The notes beneath the pieces are model-generated. The model made no database searches, was not told the DNA's origin, and saw only the letters and a list, made by a program, of their open reading frames with translations. Shown piece by piece: positions 6,262-11,719 of a stretch of DNA of 12,913 nt. The DNA is from Patescibacteria group bacterium (GTDB lineage Bacteria; Patescibacteriota; Gracilibacteria; Peribacterales; Peribacteraceae): positions 1 to 12,913 of the forward strand of contig JAHISE010000126.1 in the NCBI GenBank assembly GCA_018818235.1, read 5' to 3'. Numbering within the stretch: position 1 is the first letter of the stretch; the number at the start of each line of letters is the position of its first letter. The translations under genes were made by a program, and so were the position numbers.

Positions 6262-6577
6262 AAGAAACCCCCGGAAGCTACCGAGGAGCAACCATACTAC
6301 GCTTGCAGTATTTCAGTTGCTTCCGGAAACGGTGGGGTAGACCGTATCACTTCCGGGGGCTGTGACGCGGAGAAGATGGAATGCAAGCTGCTATTTCATT
6401 CTTCGAATGAACTTGCAGTGTCCTGTCCCTTTGGATCGGTTGAATTGCTGTGGATGCACTCCATTGAGTGCCAGAAGCACCATCGCAATTCATATCACCA
6501 AAGTTGCTTTAGGGTGCTTGAGGTCCTCAAGCAGAGCTCTCCTCCTTATTCGTGGTAACATACAAAGATGTCACCTC
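6262..6577 (-). ncRNA. Candidate structured RNA 2 (multi-hairpin, about 315 nt)
   Basis: Nested complementarity is dense. A perfect 10-bp helix (6268-6277 with 6350-6359) encloses two stems: GGAGCAAC/GTTGCTTCC with an inner ATACT/AGTAT, and ACGGT/ACCGT. Further hairpins are TGCAAG/CTTGCA enclosing TTCATTC/GAATGAA (6382-6417), GAATTGC/GCAATTC enclosing GCACTC/GAGTGC (6442-6491), and a 9-bp TGCTTGAGG/CCTCAAGCA (6515-6533). The minus strand is favoured because a TTGACA promoter lies at its far end and a U-rich TTTCTTTT follows the closing helix. On the plus strand murJ has its own -10 at its ATG. The conserved motifs of RNase P RNA, tmRNA and SRP RNA are not found. Identity unknown. Confidence 0.4.
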
Positions 6578-6583
6578 GACAGT

Positions 6584-6612
6584 AACTTAGATTTAGCAGT
6601 GTATGATGTCAA
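6584..6612 (-). promoter_or_regulatory. Promoter of candidate RNA 2
   Basis: A perfect TTGACA (6612-6607) is followed after 17 nt by TAAGTT (6589-6584), a weak -10 that keeps T1, A2 and T6. The start would be near 6577. It lies immediately beside the murJ promoter region on the opposite strand. Confidence 0.4.
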
Positions 6613-6621
6613 GAATATGGC

Positions 6622-6627
6622 TATAAT
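6622..6627 (+). promoter_or_regulatory. Consensus -10 of murJ, leaderless position
   Basis: A perfect TATAAT ends 9 nt before the murJ ATG. Transcription starting 7-8 nt downstream would leave 1-3 nt of leader. The gap (TCTTCTCAC) has no Shine-Dalgarno. No good -35 is seen 16-18 nt upstream. Confidence 0.5.
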
Positions 6628-6636
6628 TCTTCTCAC

Positions 6637-7950
6637 ATGAGTGAATCCAAACTATCTGTATTCTCACAGAACCGAATTATAGGAGGGGCAATAGTGCTTG
6701 CCATACTCCAATTTGGGGCTTCTTTGATGGGGCTAATCAGGGATAGGGTACTTGCCAAGACATTTCCGGATCTGGATATTGTTGACGTATATATTGCCGC
6801 ATTCAGGCCAAGTGATCTTTTGTTTCAGGTTGTAATAATGGCAGGATTCTCGGTAGCACTGGTTCCTTTGCTTGCGCAATACAGAGCAAATAATGATCGC
6901 AAGCAGATGTCGGATTTACTTAGTGGAGTGGTTTCCTTTGCTGCTATTATTTTTGGAGCCGTTGCGCTGCTCAGCTCTGTTTATTTTTGCAAAATAGCAC
7001 CTGTATTATCACATTTTGAAGGTGAAAGCATGGAACTTTACATAAGTTTTGCGAGGATTGCGTTACTCACAAACTTTCTATTTGTATTCGGCAATGCATT
7101 CGGACAGTATTTAATCACTATTCAGAAGTATTGGATTTATGGAGTAACTCCGATTTTGTACACACTTGGAACGATTCTGGGGACAATATATTTGACTCCG
7201 ATTTACGGGGCTTTCGGACCGATTTATGGAACTCTTTCAGGAGCAATCGTATATGTAATCCTTAGACTGATAGGAATTACAATTTCGGGATTCCGTCCGA
7301 GTTTTAGAATTTGGCATCCGGACATTCCGGAAATTGGCCGACTAATGTACCCAAGAATGATTGCACTTGGTGTTTTGCAACTTGAGTTATTGTTTTTTGA
7401 TCGAATCGCATCTGGGTTGGATGCCGGATCTATAACAATAAATGCATATGCACGAAATTTTCAGGCGGTTGCAGTTGGTATTGCAGGGATTGCACTGGCT
7501 CAATCCGCATTCTCACTCCTTAGTCAGGCTGCAGCTAAGAAGGAAATAAATCGCTTTTATATTTATCTGCGAAAGGGGATTAAGATACTTCTGATTTTAA
7601 CAATTCCGGGAGCAGTTGCACTCACATTCCTTGCACCCATCGCAGCATCGTTGGTACATCTTTCGCATGTTCTCCCGTTATTTACAGTTTGTCTGACTAT
7701 ATATGCTCTGAGCATTCCATTCGAAAGCATCAATCATTTAATGCTAAGAGCTTTTTACTCAATTAAAAACACAATCACTCCGGCAATTTTGAGTGTTGTT
7801 AATGGAGCTACTGCAATTGCGGTTGCTTGGTTTTTCTCATCACAACTTGGAGTGTATAGTCTGGCACTTGGATTCACGGTGGGTCAGATAGTGCAGATGG
7901 TAGGGTTGGGGATTTTGTTGCCGAGGAAGGTTGAGCAAATACGTTCCTAA
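6637..7950 (+). CDS. murJ: Lipid II flippase MurJ (MviN family)
   Basis: This polytopic membrane protein moves the peptidoglycan precursor lipid II across the cytoplasmic membrane. The N terminus shows the family pattern: GLIRDRVLAKTFP (R-D-R cluster), then FRPSDLLFQ and the GFSVALVPLLAQY segment that corresponds to the AFVPVLAEYR block of other MurJ proteins. Hydrophobicity suggests about 12 membrane helices in 437 residues. E. coli MurJ has 14 helices in about 511, so the last pair appears absent, as in several short MurJ/MOP relatives. A MOP-superfamily polysaccharide exporter is the alternative, but the N-terminal motifs favour MurJ. It is transcribed divergently from purL, with an 823-bp non-coding region between. 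The ATG at 6637 is the natural start, 9 nt after TATAAT. Confidence 0.94.
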   Translation: MSESKLSVFSQNRIIGGAIVLAILQFGASLMGLIRDRVLAKTFPDLDIVDVYIAAFRPSDLLFQVVIMAGFSVALVPLLAQYRANNDRKQMSDLLSGVVSFAAIIFGAVALLSSVYFCKIAPVLSHFEGESMELYISFARIALLTNFLFVFGNAFGQYLITIQKYWIYGVTPILYTLGTILGTIYLTPIYGAFGPIYGTLSGAIVYVILRLIGITISGFRPSFRIWHPDIPEIGRLMYPRMIALGVLQLELLFFDRIASGLDAGSITINAYARNFQAVAVGIAGIALAQSAFSLLSQAAAKKEINRFYIYLRKGIKILLILTIPGAVALTFLAPIAASLVHLSHVLPLFTVCLTIYALSIPFESINHLMLRAFYSIKNTITPAILSVVNGATAIAVAWFFSSQLGVYSLALGFTVGQIVQMVGLGILLPRKVEQIRS

Positions 7951-7993
7951 TATTAATAAAAAATCTAGAAGTACTATAGAAATTAATGCGAAA

Positions 7994-8029
7994 CCCGACG
8001 TAGTCCCGCGTATGCGGGACGAAGGCGGG
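7994..8029. repeat. GC-rich palindrome after murJ
   Basis: The 16-nt arms CCCGACGTAGTCCCGC and GCGGGACGAAGGCGGG pair at 13 of 16 positions around a GTAT loop. Flanking AAACCC and GGGTTT can extend the stem. It may help end murJ transcription, but the T-run after it is only four bases. The composition resembles a dispersed REP-like element. Confidence 0.6.
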
Positions 8030-8109
8030 TGAGGGTTTTGGCTGAGGAGAGCTAAAAAGTGAATGTTATAGATCAGGATGGATTTGTGCAAATGCCTCCT
8101 GTGCTATTT

Positions 8110-8347
8110 ATACCAATTTGCATTTTAAATAAAAAAACTAACCTTGTATCCCCCTCACACTTCGACATTACTCAGTGTGGCCAACAATCTTGTTGCAAGT
8201 AATATCTATGAGTGACCATGAGTCATATCGAATGGCCACCCATCCTCTCCCCCTTCTGAGGAGGAGAGGGGTTAAGGAAAAGTAAATAAAACAATTCTTT
8301 TCAATTGGAGCATCGAAATTAGTACCATTCTAAATGTTAATTGGTAT
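8110..8347 (-). mobile_element. MITE-like element, copy A
   Basis: The ends are ATACCAA (8110-8116) and TTGGTAT (8341-8347), with matching bases further in on both sides. The core 8149-8241 matches the reverse complement of 10847-10939 at 92 of 93 positions. The element encodes nothing; it contains paired motifs (GTGGCCAT/ATGGTCAC-type and CACAC/GTGTG) and a CCTCTCC...GGAGAGG hairpin. A non-autonomous element moved by a transposase elsewhere is the likeliest reading. No clear target duplication is seen. Confidence 0.7.
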
Positions 8348-8351
8348 TAGG

Positions 8352-8458
8352 TTCGTAAGGTAAGGAAGGTTCGGAAAGTTGGGAAGGTTGTGTAGATCTA
8401 CCAAGAGTAGCGCACCTTCCAAACCTCCCCAACATTCCCAACTTTCCTAACCTAATTC
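8352..8458. repeat. 9-mer inverted array, word AGGTTGGGA
   Basis: The left arm (8352-8390) has units such as AGGTAAGGA, AGGTTCGGA, AAGTTGGGA. The right arm (8413-8458), read as its reverse complement, has AGGTTAGGA, AAGTTGGGA, ATGTTGGGG, AGGTTTGGA. The spacer is about 22 nt. The right arm reaches the TGA stop of the acylphosphatase gene, and the left arm touches MITE copy A. Confidence 0.8.
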
Positions 8459-8744
8459 AATCATACTTAATCTCAAACATACTCAAGTTCTCTTCTTGAG
8501 CATCCTCAACTTCAAAAAATTCAACAACAGCAGTTTCCGGTCCATGTTCACTCCACTCCACAAATTCCTTAACAGCAAAATCCAATCCCTCCACATGAAT
8601 TTCTACGGAACCGTCCGAACAATTCTTTACCCATCCGTTCACACCCAACTCATTTGCTTTTTCCTGAGCATGCGCGCGGAAGAAGACGCCTTGGACCTTG
8701 CCCATTATTTTGATTAGTTTGGATGACATAACTGTCTGAACCAT
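8457..8744 (-). CDS. acyP: Acylphosphatase
   Basis: This is a small cytosolic enzyme of the acylphosphatase family that hydrolyses carboxyl-phosphate anhydrides. The signature GKVQGVFFR contains R23, which binds the phosphate. GWVKN contains N41, which positions the water. At 95 residues it has the usual length and the single alpha/beta fold pattern of the family. Two starts are possible: ATG at 8744, or ATG at 8729 (residue 6), which leaves the usual eight or so residues before GKVQG. Neither has a Shine-Dalgarno. The 8744 ATG lies in a repeated AATCATG word of the neighbouring array, so it may be repeat-derived and 8729 the older start. It follows nusG by 77 bp and may be cotranscribed. The stop is TGA. 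Confidence 0.95.
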   Translation of the reverse strand: MVQTVMSSKLIKIMGKVQGVFFRAHAQEKANELGVNGWVKNCSDGSVEIHVEGLDFAVKEFVEWSEHGPETAVVEFFEVEDAQEENLSMFEIKYD

Positions 8745-8745
8745 G

Positions 8746-8811
8746 ATTCACATGATTACGAGATTAACATGATTATAAAATCAATGTAATCCTTTAATCA
8801 GGAAAATCAAG
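8746..8811. repeat. 8-9-mer inverted array, word GATTAACAT, between nusG and acyP
   Basis: The left half has CATGATTA, GAGATTAA, CATGATTA (8746-8778). The right half has AATCAATGT, AATCCTTT, AATCAGGAA, AATCAAGG (8779-8811). The spacing alternates 8 and 9 bp, and the halves are inverted. It includes a TATAAT on the minus strand (8777-8772) that could serve acyP. Confidence 0.65.
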
Positions 8812-8821
8812 GTTCGGATAA

Positions 8822-9367
8822 TTACTTTTTCTGAACCTGCGTAAAGTCCAACTCGACAGGCGTCTCCCTATCAAAGATAAGCACCATCACCGTCAATTTT
8901 CCTTTGTTGATATCAACCGAATTGATCGAACCTTCGTAGTTTTTAAACGGTCCGTCAATAATCACCACCAGATCACCAACCTGAAAGTCACTCTTGAATT
9001 TAGCTTCCTGTTCACCGACTCTAAGCTCAATTACACCAAACTCATCTGGAGTTACGGGGACAGGAATGTTCCCGGATCCTACAAATCCTGTTACGTTTGG
9101 AGTGTTCCTTACCAAATACCAACTTTCATCTGTTACGATCATGTCTACAAGTACGTATCCGGGGAATAGCTTCTTTTCTTCCTCTGTGGGTTTTCCTTTT
9201 TTGAATGTAAGTTGCTTCTCTTTGGGAACACGTACTCCAAAAATATAATCCTGCATTCCCATAGACTCGATTCTCTGCTCAAGCGCTTCTTTTACACTAT
9301 CTTCGTAACCTGCGTATGTATGAATTACATACCAATTTCTGCCGGCGGTTGGATCTTGTTTTGCCAT
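8822..9367 (-). CDS. nusG: Transcription termination/antitermination protein NusG
   Basis: NusG binds RNA polymerase, affects pausing and Rho-dependent termination, and links transcription to ribosomes. The NGN domain spans about residues 10-110 (NWYVIHTYAGYED, FPGYVLVDM, NTPNVTGFVG). The KOW domain spans about 125-181 (FQVGDLVVIIDGPFKNYEG). The length, 181 residues, equals that of E. coli NusG. secE lies upstream on the same strand, the classic order, but 231 bp away because a MITE-like element sits between them. The usual rplK does not follow; an acylphosphatase does. No Shine-Dalgarno is seen. TTTAAT lies 8 nt before the ATG and overlaps the MITE end. The stop is TAA. Confidence 0.98.
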   Translation of the reverse strand: MAKQDPTAGRNWYVIHTYAGYEDSVKEALEQRIESMGMQDYIFGVRVPKEKQLTFKKGKPTEEEKKLFPGYVLVDMIVTDESWYLVRNTPNVTGFVGSGNIPVPVTPDEFGVIELRVGEQEAKFKSDFQVGDLVVIIDGPFKNYEGSINSVDINKGKLTVMVLIFDRETPVELDFTQVQKK

Positions 9368-9376
9368 ATCAAATAA

Positions 9377-9596
9377 TTAAACGGTTATTACAAATAATGA
9401 CAGACTCTAAGTTCGATATATTCACGAACATTCCGTTTCCCCTCTCCCAATCAGAATGGGGAGAGGCAGGGTGACCATTCGACATAAGACTCATGGTCAC
9501 TCGTAGATATGACTTGAGTCGTGCCTTTGTGGTCACACTGAGTACACTCGAAGTGTGAGGGGTGGTGTTAATGTCAATTATATACATAATGTTTAA
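9377..9596 (+). mobile_element. MITE-like element, diverged copy B, between secE and nusG
   Basis: The terminal inverted repeats begin TTAAAC (9377) and end GTTTAA (9596), with more partial matches inward such as ATAAT and GACA. The core keeps the order seen in copies A and C: CCTCTCC...GGAGAGG, GGTGACCATTCGA, ACTCATGGTCACT, then CACACTGAGTA and TCGAAGTGTGAGGGG. It is clearly more diverged than A and C are from each other. No coding frame of its own is credible. Confidence 0.6.
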
Positions 9597-9598
9597 GT

Positions 9599-9790
9599 TC
9601 AGTATGTCACTGAAAGCATAATTTTAACCAACTGAGCCAGAAGGAAATCTACAACGCCAAATGCAATTGATGTGCAGGCAACAAATATAATTACTATTAT
9701 CGACAGACGAACCGCCTGCTGGCGTGTCGGCCAGCGAACATGGTGTAATTCCTCTATTGCCTCGTGGAAGTAGTCGGTTATATGGGTCAT
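9599..9790 (-). CDS. secE: Preprotein translocase subunit SecE
   Basis: SecE is the small membrane subunit of the SecYEG translocon. The protein is 63 residues: an amphipathic N-terminal part with the family pattern EELHHVRWPTRQQA, then one membrane helix (about 29-55). This is the short single-helix form common outside Proteobacteria. The start at 9790 is chosen over an upstream in-frame ATG (9859) because AGAGAGGA sits 5-6 nt before it and the alternative N terminus would lack family resemblance. A TTGCAC-16-TAAACT promoter-like pair lies at about 9860-9830. It shares a strand with lepB upstream and nusG downstream. The stop is TGA. Confidence 0.93.
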   Translation of the reverse strand: MTHITDYFHEAIEELHHVRWPTRQQAVRLSIIVIIFVACTSIAFGVVDFLLAQLVKIMLSVTY

Positions 9791-9804
9791 AATAATCCTC
9801 TCTG

Positions 9805-9820
9805 AAAAACCCCTCAGGGG
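9805..9820 (-). terminator. Short CCCC-TGA-GGGG hairpin with U5 in the secE leader
   Basis: On the minus strand CCCC (9820-9817), TGA and GGGG (9813-9810) are followed by five U. It lies between the putative secE promoter and the secE Shine-Dalgarno, and 213 bp after the lepB stop. It could end lepB readthrough or act as an attenuator. The 4-bp stem is short. Confidence 0.35.
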
Positions 9821-9870
9821 GGTATGTGTGTAGTTTAGCTTATATTGGGGGGGGTGCAAGTGTTTTCTTG

Positions 9871-10031
9871 ATTAACAATCGACAATCAACCAATCTTCGC
9901 CTCTTGGCTACGGTTGGCAGGCACGCTTCGCTTTCAACAGTCGACAATGCTAATTATTAGAGAAGCATATGTTTCTCTAATTATTTCAAAAGTTGATTGT
10001 TGAGTGTCGATTGTCGATTGTTAGTTGTTGG
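9871..10031. repeat. Heptamer inverted array, word GATTGTC, between lepB and secE
   Basis: The left arm (9871-9895) has AACAATC, GACAATC and related words. The right arm (9991-10031) has GTTGATT, GTTGAGT, GTCGATT, GTCGATT, GTTAGTT, reaching the lepB stop codon. The enclosed segment holds the dispersed palindrome (9890-9922), a stray TCGACAAT unit (9941-9948) and an AT-rich hairpin (ATTAGAGAA/TTTCTCTAAT, 9955-9981). Confidence 0.8.
9890..9922. repeat. Dispersed palindromic element, intergenic copy
   Basis: CTTCGCC-TCT-TGGCTACGG-TTGGCAGG, with CCAA/TTGG and GCC/GGC pairing. It is the close relative of the copy inside purL at 4165-4198. It sits at the inner edge of the left heptamer arm. Confidence 0.6.
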
Positions 10032-10032
10032 A

Positions 10033-10638
10033 CTATAGTTGATAGTCTGGTGACTCAAGAGAATGTATTTTCTTAACCGGCAACGCCACAAACCACACCT
10101 TTCCCGTAATATCTTTTTTCGGAACATAAGGCGGATCAAAACTTCTGGAGTCCAGACTGCCTTGTCTGTTATCACCCAATAGGAAGTAGTGTCCTTCCGG
10201 AACTTCGAAATGAACTTCTTCCGTATTGCCTGTGCTTGGTGGATGCTTGTAGGTATGGCCTGCACTGCGGTCATTCAGATACTCTTCATCCAAAGCAACC
10301 TCTTTGGTCTGACTTGCAGGTGTGATGAACACATTACCGTCGCGTATGGAAATGCTATCTCCGGGAATGCCAACTAATCGTTTTACGTAATGTTTTTTGT
10401 GGTCTGTTGGAGGACGAAAGACCACTACTTCTCCACGCACAGGCTCGCCTATGTGATACGCAAGTTTATTGATAATTATGTACTGATTGTTCTCCAGAGT
10501 ATCTACCATGGAGCTCCCTTCAACCTGAAACGGGGAAACAAGAAAAGTTCTGATGAATCCTACTATTGCAACAATTATTACAATGTTCAGAAGAACATCG
10601 AATATGTGGAACCAGACTGTGCGTTTAGGAGATGACAT
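10033..10638 (-). CDS. lepB: Signal peptidase I
   Basis: This membrane-bound S26 serine protease removes signal peptides from exported proteins, and would process the two surface proteins in this window. One N-terminal membrane helix (about 12-34) precedes the catalytic domain. GSSM holds the nucleophile S43, YVKRLVGIPGD holds the general base K86, and GDNRQGSLDSR (155-165) is the family's structural motif. The length of 201 residues is typical of the short Gram-positive type. secE follows on the same strand after 242 bp of repeats. TATAGT ends 7 nt before the ATG and no Shine-Dalgarno is present, so the mRNA may be leaderless. The stop is TAG. Confidence 0.97.
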   Translation of the reverse strand: MSSPKRTVWFHIFDVLLNIVIIVAIVGFIRTFLVSPFQVEGSSMVDTLENNQYIIINKLAYHIGEPVRGEVVVFRPPTDHKKHYVKRLVGIPGDSISIRDGNVFITPASQTKEVALDEEYLNDRSAGHTYKHPPSTGNTEEVHFEVPEGHYFLLGDNRQGSLDSRSFDPPYVPKKDITGKVWFVALPVKKIHSLESPDYQL

Positions 10639-10645
10639 CTTGGGT

Positions 10646-10651
10646 ACTATA
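10646..10651 (-). promoter_or_regulatory. -10-like element of lepB, leaderless position
   Basis: TATAGT on the minus strand is separated by only 7 nt (ACCCAAG) from the lepB ATG, so transcription would begin at the A of the ATG or one base before. The upstream region is T/A-rich without a good -35. Confidence 0.45.
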
Positions 10652-10706
10652 ATGAGGTTTTTTGAAAATGGCTAGGGTTATGTGGAAAACATAGTAAACC
10701 AAAATA

Positions 10707-11023
10707 AAAATCCCAAATCCCAAAAAAACAAAACACAAAAAATCCGTACTAATTTTCTAATACTGATACCAACTTGCATAATAAATAATACTAATATTGA
10801 GCCCCCCCTCCCACTTCTGAGGGGGTTATCGACGGGGGAGAGGGTAGGGTGGCCATTCGATATGACTCATGGTCACTAATAGATATTACTTGCAACAAGA
10901 TTGTTGGCCACACTGAGTAATGTCGAAGTGTGAGGGGGATTCAATATTAGTATCATTTAAAATGCAACTTGGTATTAAGACTAACACAATAAATCACATT
11001 TGGGATTTGTGTTTTGGGATTTT
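10707..11023. repeat. Inverted TTTGGGA heptamer arms enclosing MITE copy C
   Basis: The left arm (10707-10745) has ATCCCAA, ATCCCAA, then CAAAACACAAA. The right arm (10999-11023) has TTTGGGA, TTTGTGT, TTTGGGA. They are reverse complements in word and order. MITE copy C lies entirely between them. The word is the same as at 1-104. Confidence 0.75.
10766..10975 (+). mobile_element. MITE-like element, copy C, with 35-bp terminal inverted repeats
   Basis: The left end 10766-10800 and right end 10941-10975 match as inverted repeats at 31 of 35 positions, starting ATACCAA and ending TTGGTAT. The 210-bp element contains the core (10847-10939) shared with copy A at 92 of 93 positions. There is no open reading frame of note. 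It lies between divergent lepB and the PH-domain gene. Confidence 0.78.
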
Positions 11024-11026
11024 CCA

Positions 11027-11049
11027 TATCCTCCATATAACGCTACACT
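11027..11049 (+). promoter_or_regulatory. Promoter-like pair of the PH-domain gene, leaderless position
   Basis: TACACT (11044-11049) lies 7 nt before the ATG at 11057. A TTTCCA hexamer begins about 17 nt upstream of it, right at the end of the heptamer arm. No Shine-Dalgarno is present in AATCCCG. TATAAC at 11036-11041 is an alternative -10. Confidence 0.4.
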
Positions 11050-11056
11050 AATCCCG

Positions 11057-11719
11057 ATGCCAGACTTCAACACCCTTCTATTCACACGGCATGTGGATGA
11101 TGACGAGGAGATAACAGAGATAGTGCACAAGCACTGGATACTTGGTATTAAACATTTATTCTGGCCTATATTTTCTTTTTTAGCTTCCTGGTTGTTTTTG
11201 TATCTGGCTCCTTTTCTGATTATCTTTTATATAGTTTCATTGTGGAGCGTTGTGTCGCTTGTTTGGTTACTCAGAAACTTTTTTGATTACTACCTTGATG
11301 CATGGATCATCACTGACAAAGGAATTATTGATGTGGAATGGCATGGCTGGTTCCATCGTGAGTCAACCAGAGTTCTTTATAGTGATATACAGGGAGTAAG
11401 TTACGAAATTCAGGGAGTCCTTGCCACAATGCTTAGATACGGAGTGGTAGGTGTGGAAAAAATTTCCACCGGCAGCATGGTAAAGCTGGATCATGTCAGA
11501 AATCCCAGGAGGATTGAATCATTGATTCTGGGCAATATGGAACTCTACCTTCATTCTAGAAATATGAAGGATTCAAAGCATGTGCAGGAGCTGTTGAGCG
11601 AATTGGTAACACAAAATATTCAATTGGATGGTTTTGAATATGATGATGACGAAGATGAAGACGATGATGAGGATTACGATACTTCGATTGAACTTGGTAC
11701 AGATGATGACGAAGAATGA
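11057..11719 (+). CDS. Membrane protein with bacterial PH-like (DUF304/YdbS-type) domain and acidic tail
   Basis: The function is not known. The 220-residue protein has two adjacent membrane helices (~33-56 and 57-72). A bacterial pleckstrin-homology-like domain follows (~73-160), recognisable by the pattern ITDKGIIDVEWHGWFHRES...LYSDIQGVSYE...LRYGVVGVE typical of DUF304 proteins. The last ~28 residues are almost all Asp/Glu with a few Tyr/Thr. The ATG at 11057 is chosen over a TTG at 11000 because the extra residues would be encoded by repeat DNA. Its stop overlaps the start of the next gene by four bases (ATGA), implying translational coupling. The domain order suggests a cytoplasm-facing membrane scaffold; that is inference. 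Confidence 0.86.
   Translation: MPDFNTLLFTRHVDDDEEITEIVHKHWILGIKHLFWPIFSFLASWLFLYLAPFLIIFYIVSLWSVVSLVWLLRNFFDYYLDAWIITDKGIIDVEWHGWFHRESTRVLYSDIQGVSYEIQGVLATMLRYGVVGVEKISTGSMVKLDHVRNPRRIESLILGNMELYLHSRNMKDSKHVQELLSELVTQNIQLDGFEYDDDEDEDDDEDYDTSIELGTDDDEE

Larger units (their letters stand above)
7951..8456. other. Gene-free convergent region between murJ and the acylphosphatase gene
   Basis: No credible gene lies in these 506 bp. They hold the GC-rich palindrome (7994-8029), MITE copy A (8110-8347) and the 9-mer inverted array (8352-8458). The open frame on the minus strand across 7840-8091 overlaps the murJ 3' end and the palindrome, and has no family resemblance. Confidence 0.7.
10639..11056. 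other. Divergent intergenic region lepB / PH-domain gene
   Basis: These 418 bp hold the lepB -10 at one end, the heptamer arms, MITE copy C and the PH-gene promoter at the other end. An in-frame TTG at 11000 could lengthen the PH gene, but it lies within the heptamer arm and is rejected. Nothing else is seen. Confidence 0.7.

Noticed and set aside
5885..6577. tmRNA, RNase P RNA or SRP RNA
   Set aside because: I looked for the GGTTCGA-type tRNA-like end and tag frame, GAGGAAAGTCC, and the GGAAGG-AGCAGC loop on both strands and found none.
6362..6640. Plus-strand open frames of 92 and 60 codons before murJ
   Set aside because: Cys-rich, low-plausibility translations across the hairpins of candidate RNA 2, with no start signal. 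Treated as non-coding.
9369..9587. 72-codon minus-strand frame between secE and nusG
   Set aside because: It lies wholly in MITE copy B, and copies A and C do not preserve a matching frame.
9791..9859. Upstream ATG for secE (86 residues)
   Set aside because: The extra 23 residues overlap the promoter-like and hairpin sequences. A good Shine-Dalgarno sits before 9790.
10682..10879. 65-codon plus-strand frame upstream of the PH gene
   Set aside because: It is a translation of the heptamer arm and MITE copy C, with Asn/Lys-rich and repeat-derived residues.
11000..11056. TTG start giving a 19-residue extension of the PH-domain protein
   Set aside because: The extension is encoded by the TTTGGGA heptamer arm and the promoter-like region. 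The ATG at 11057 gives a normal DUF304 N terminus.
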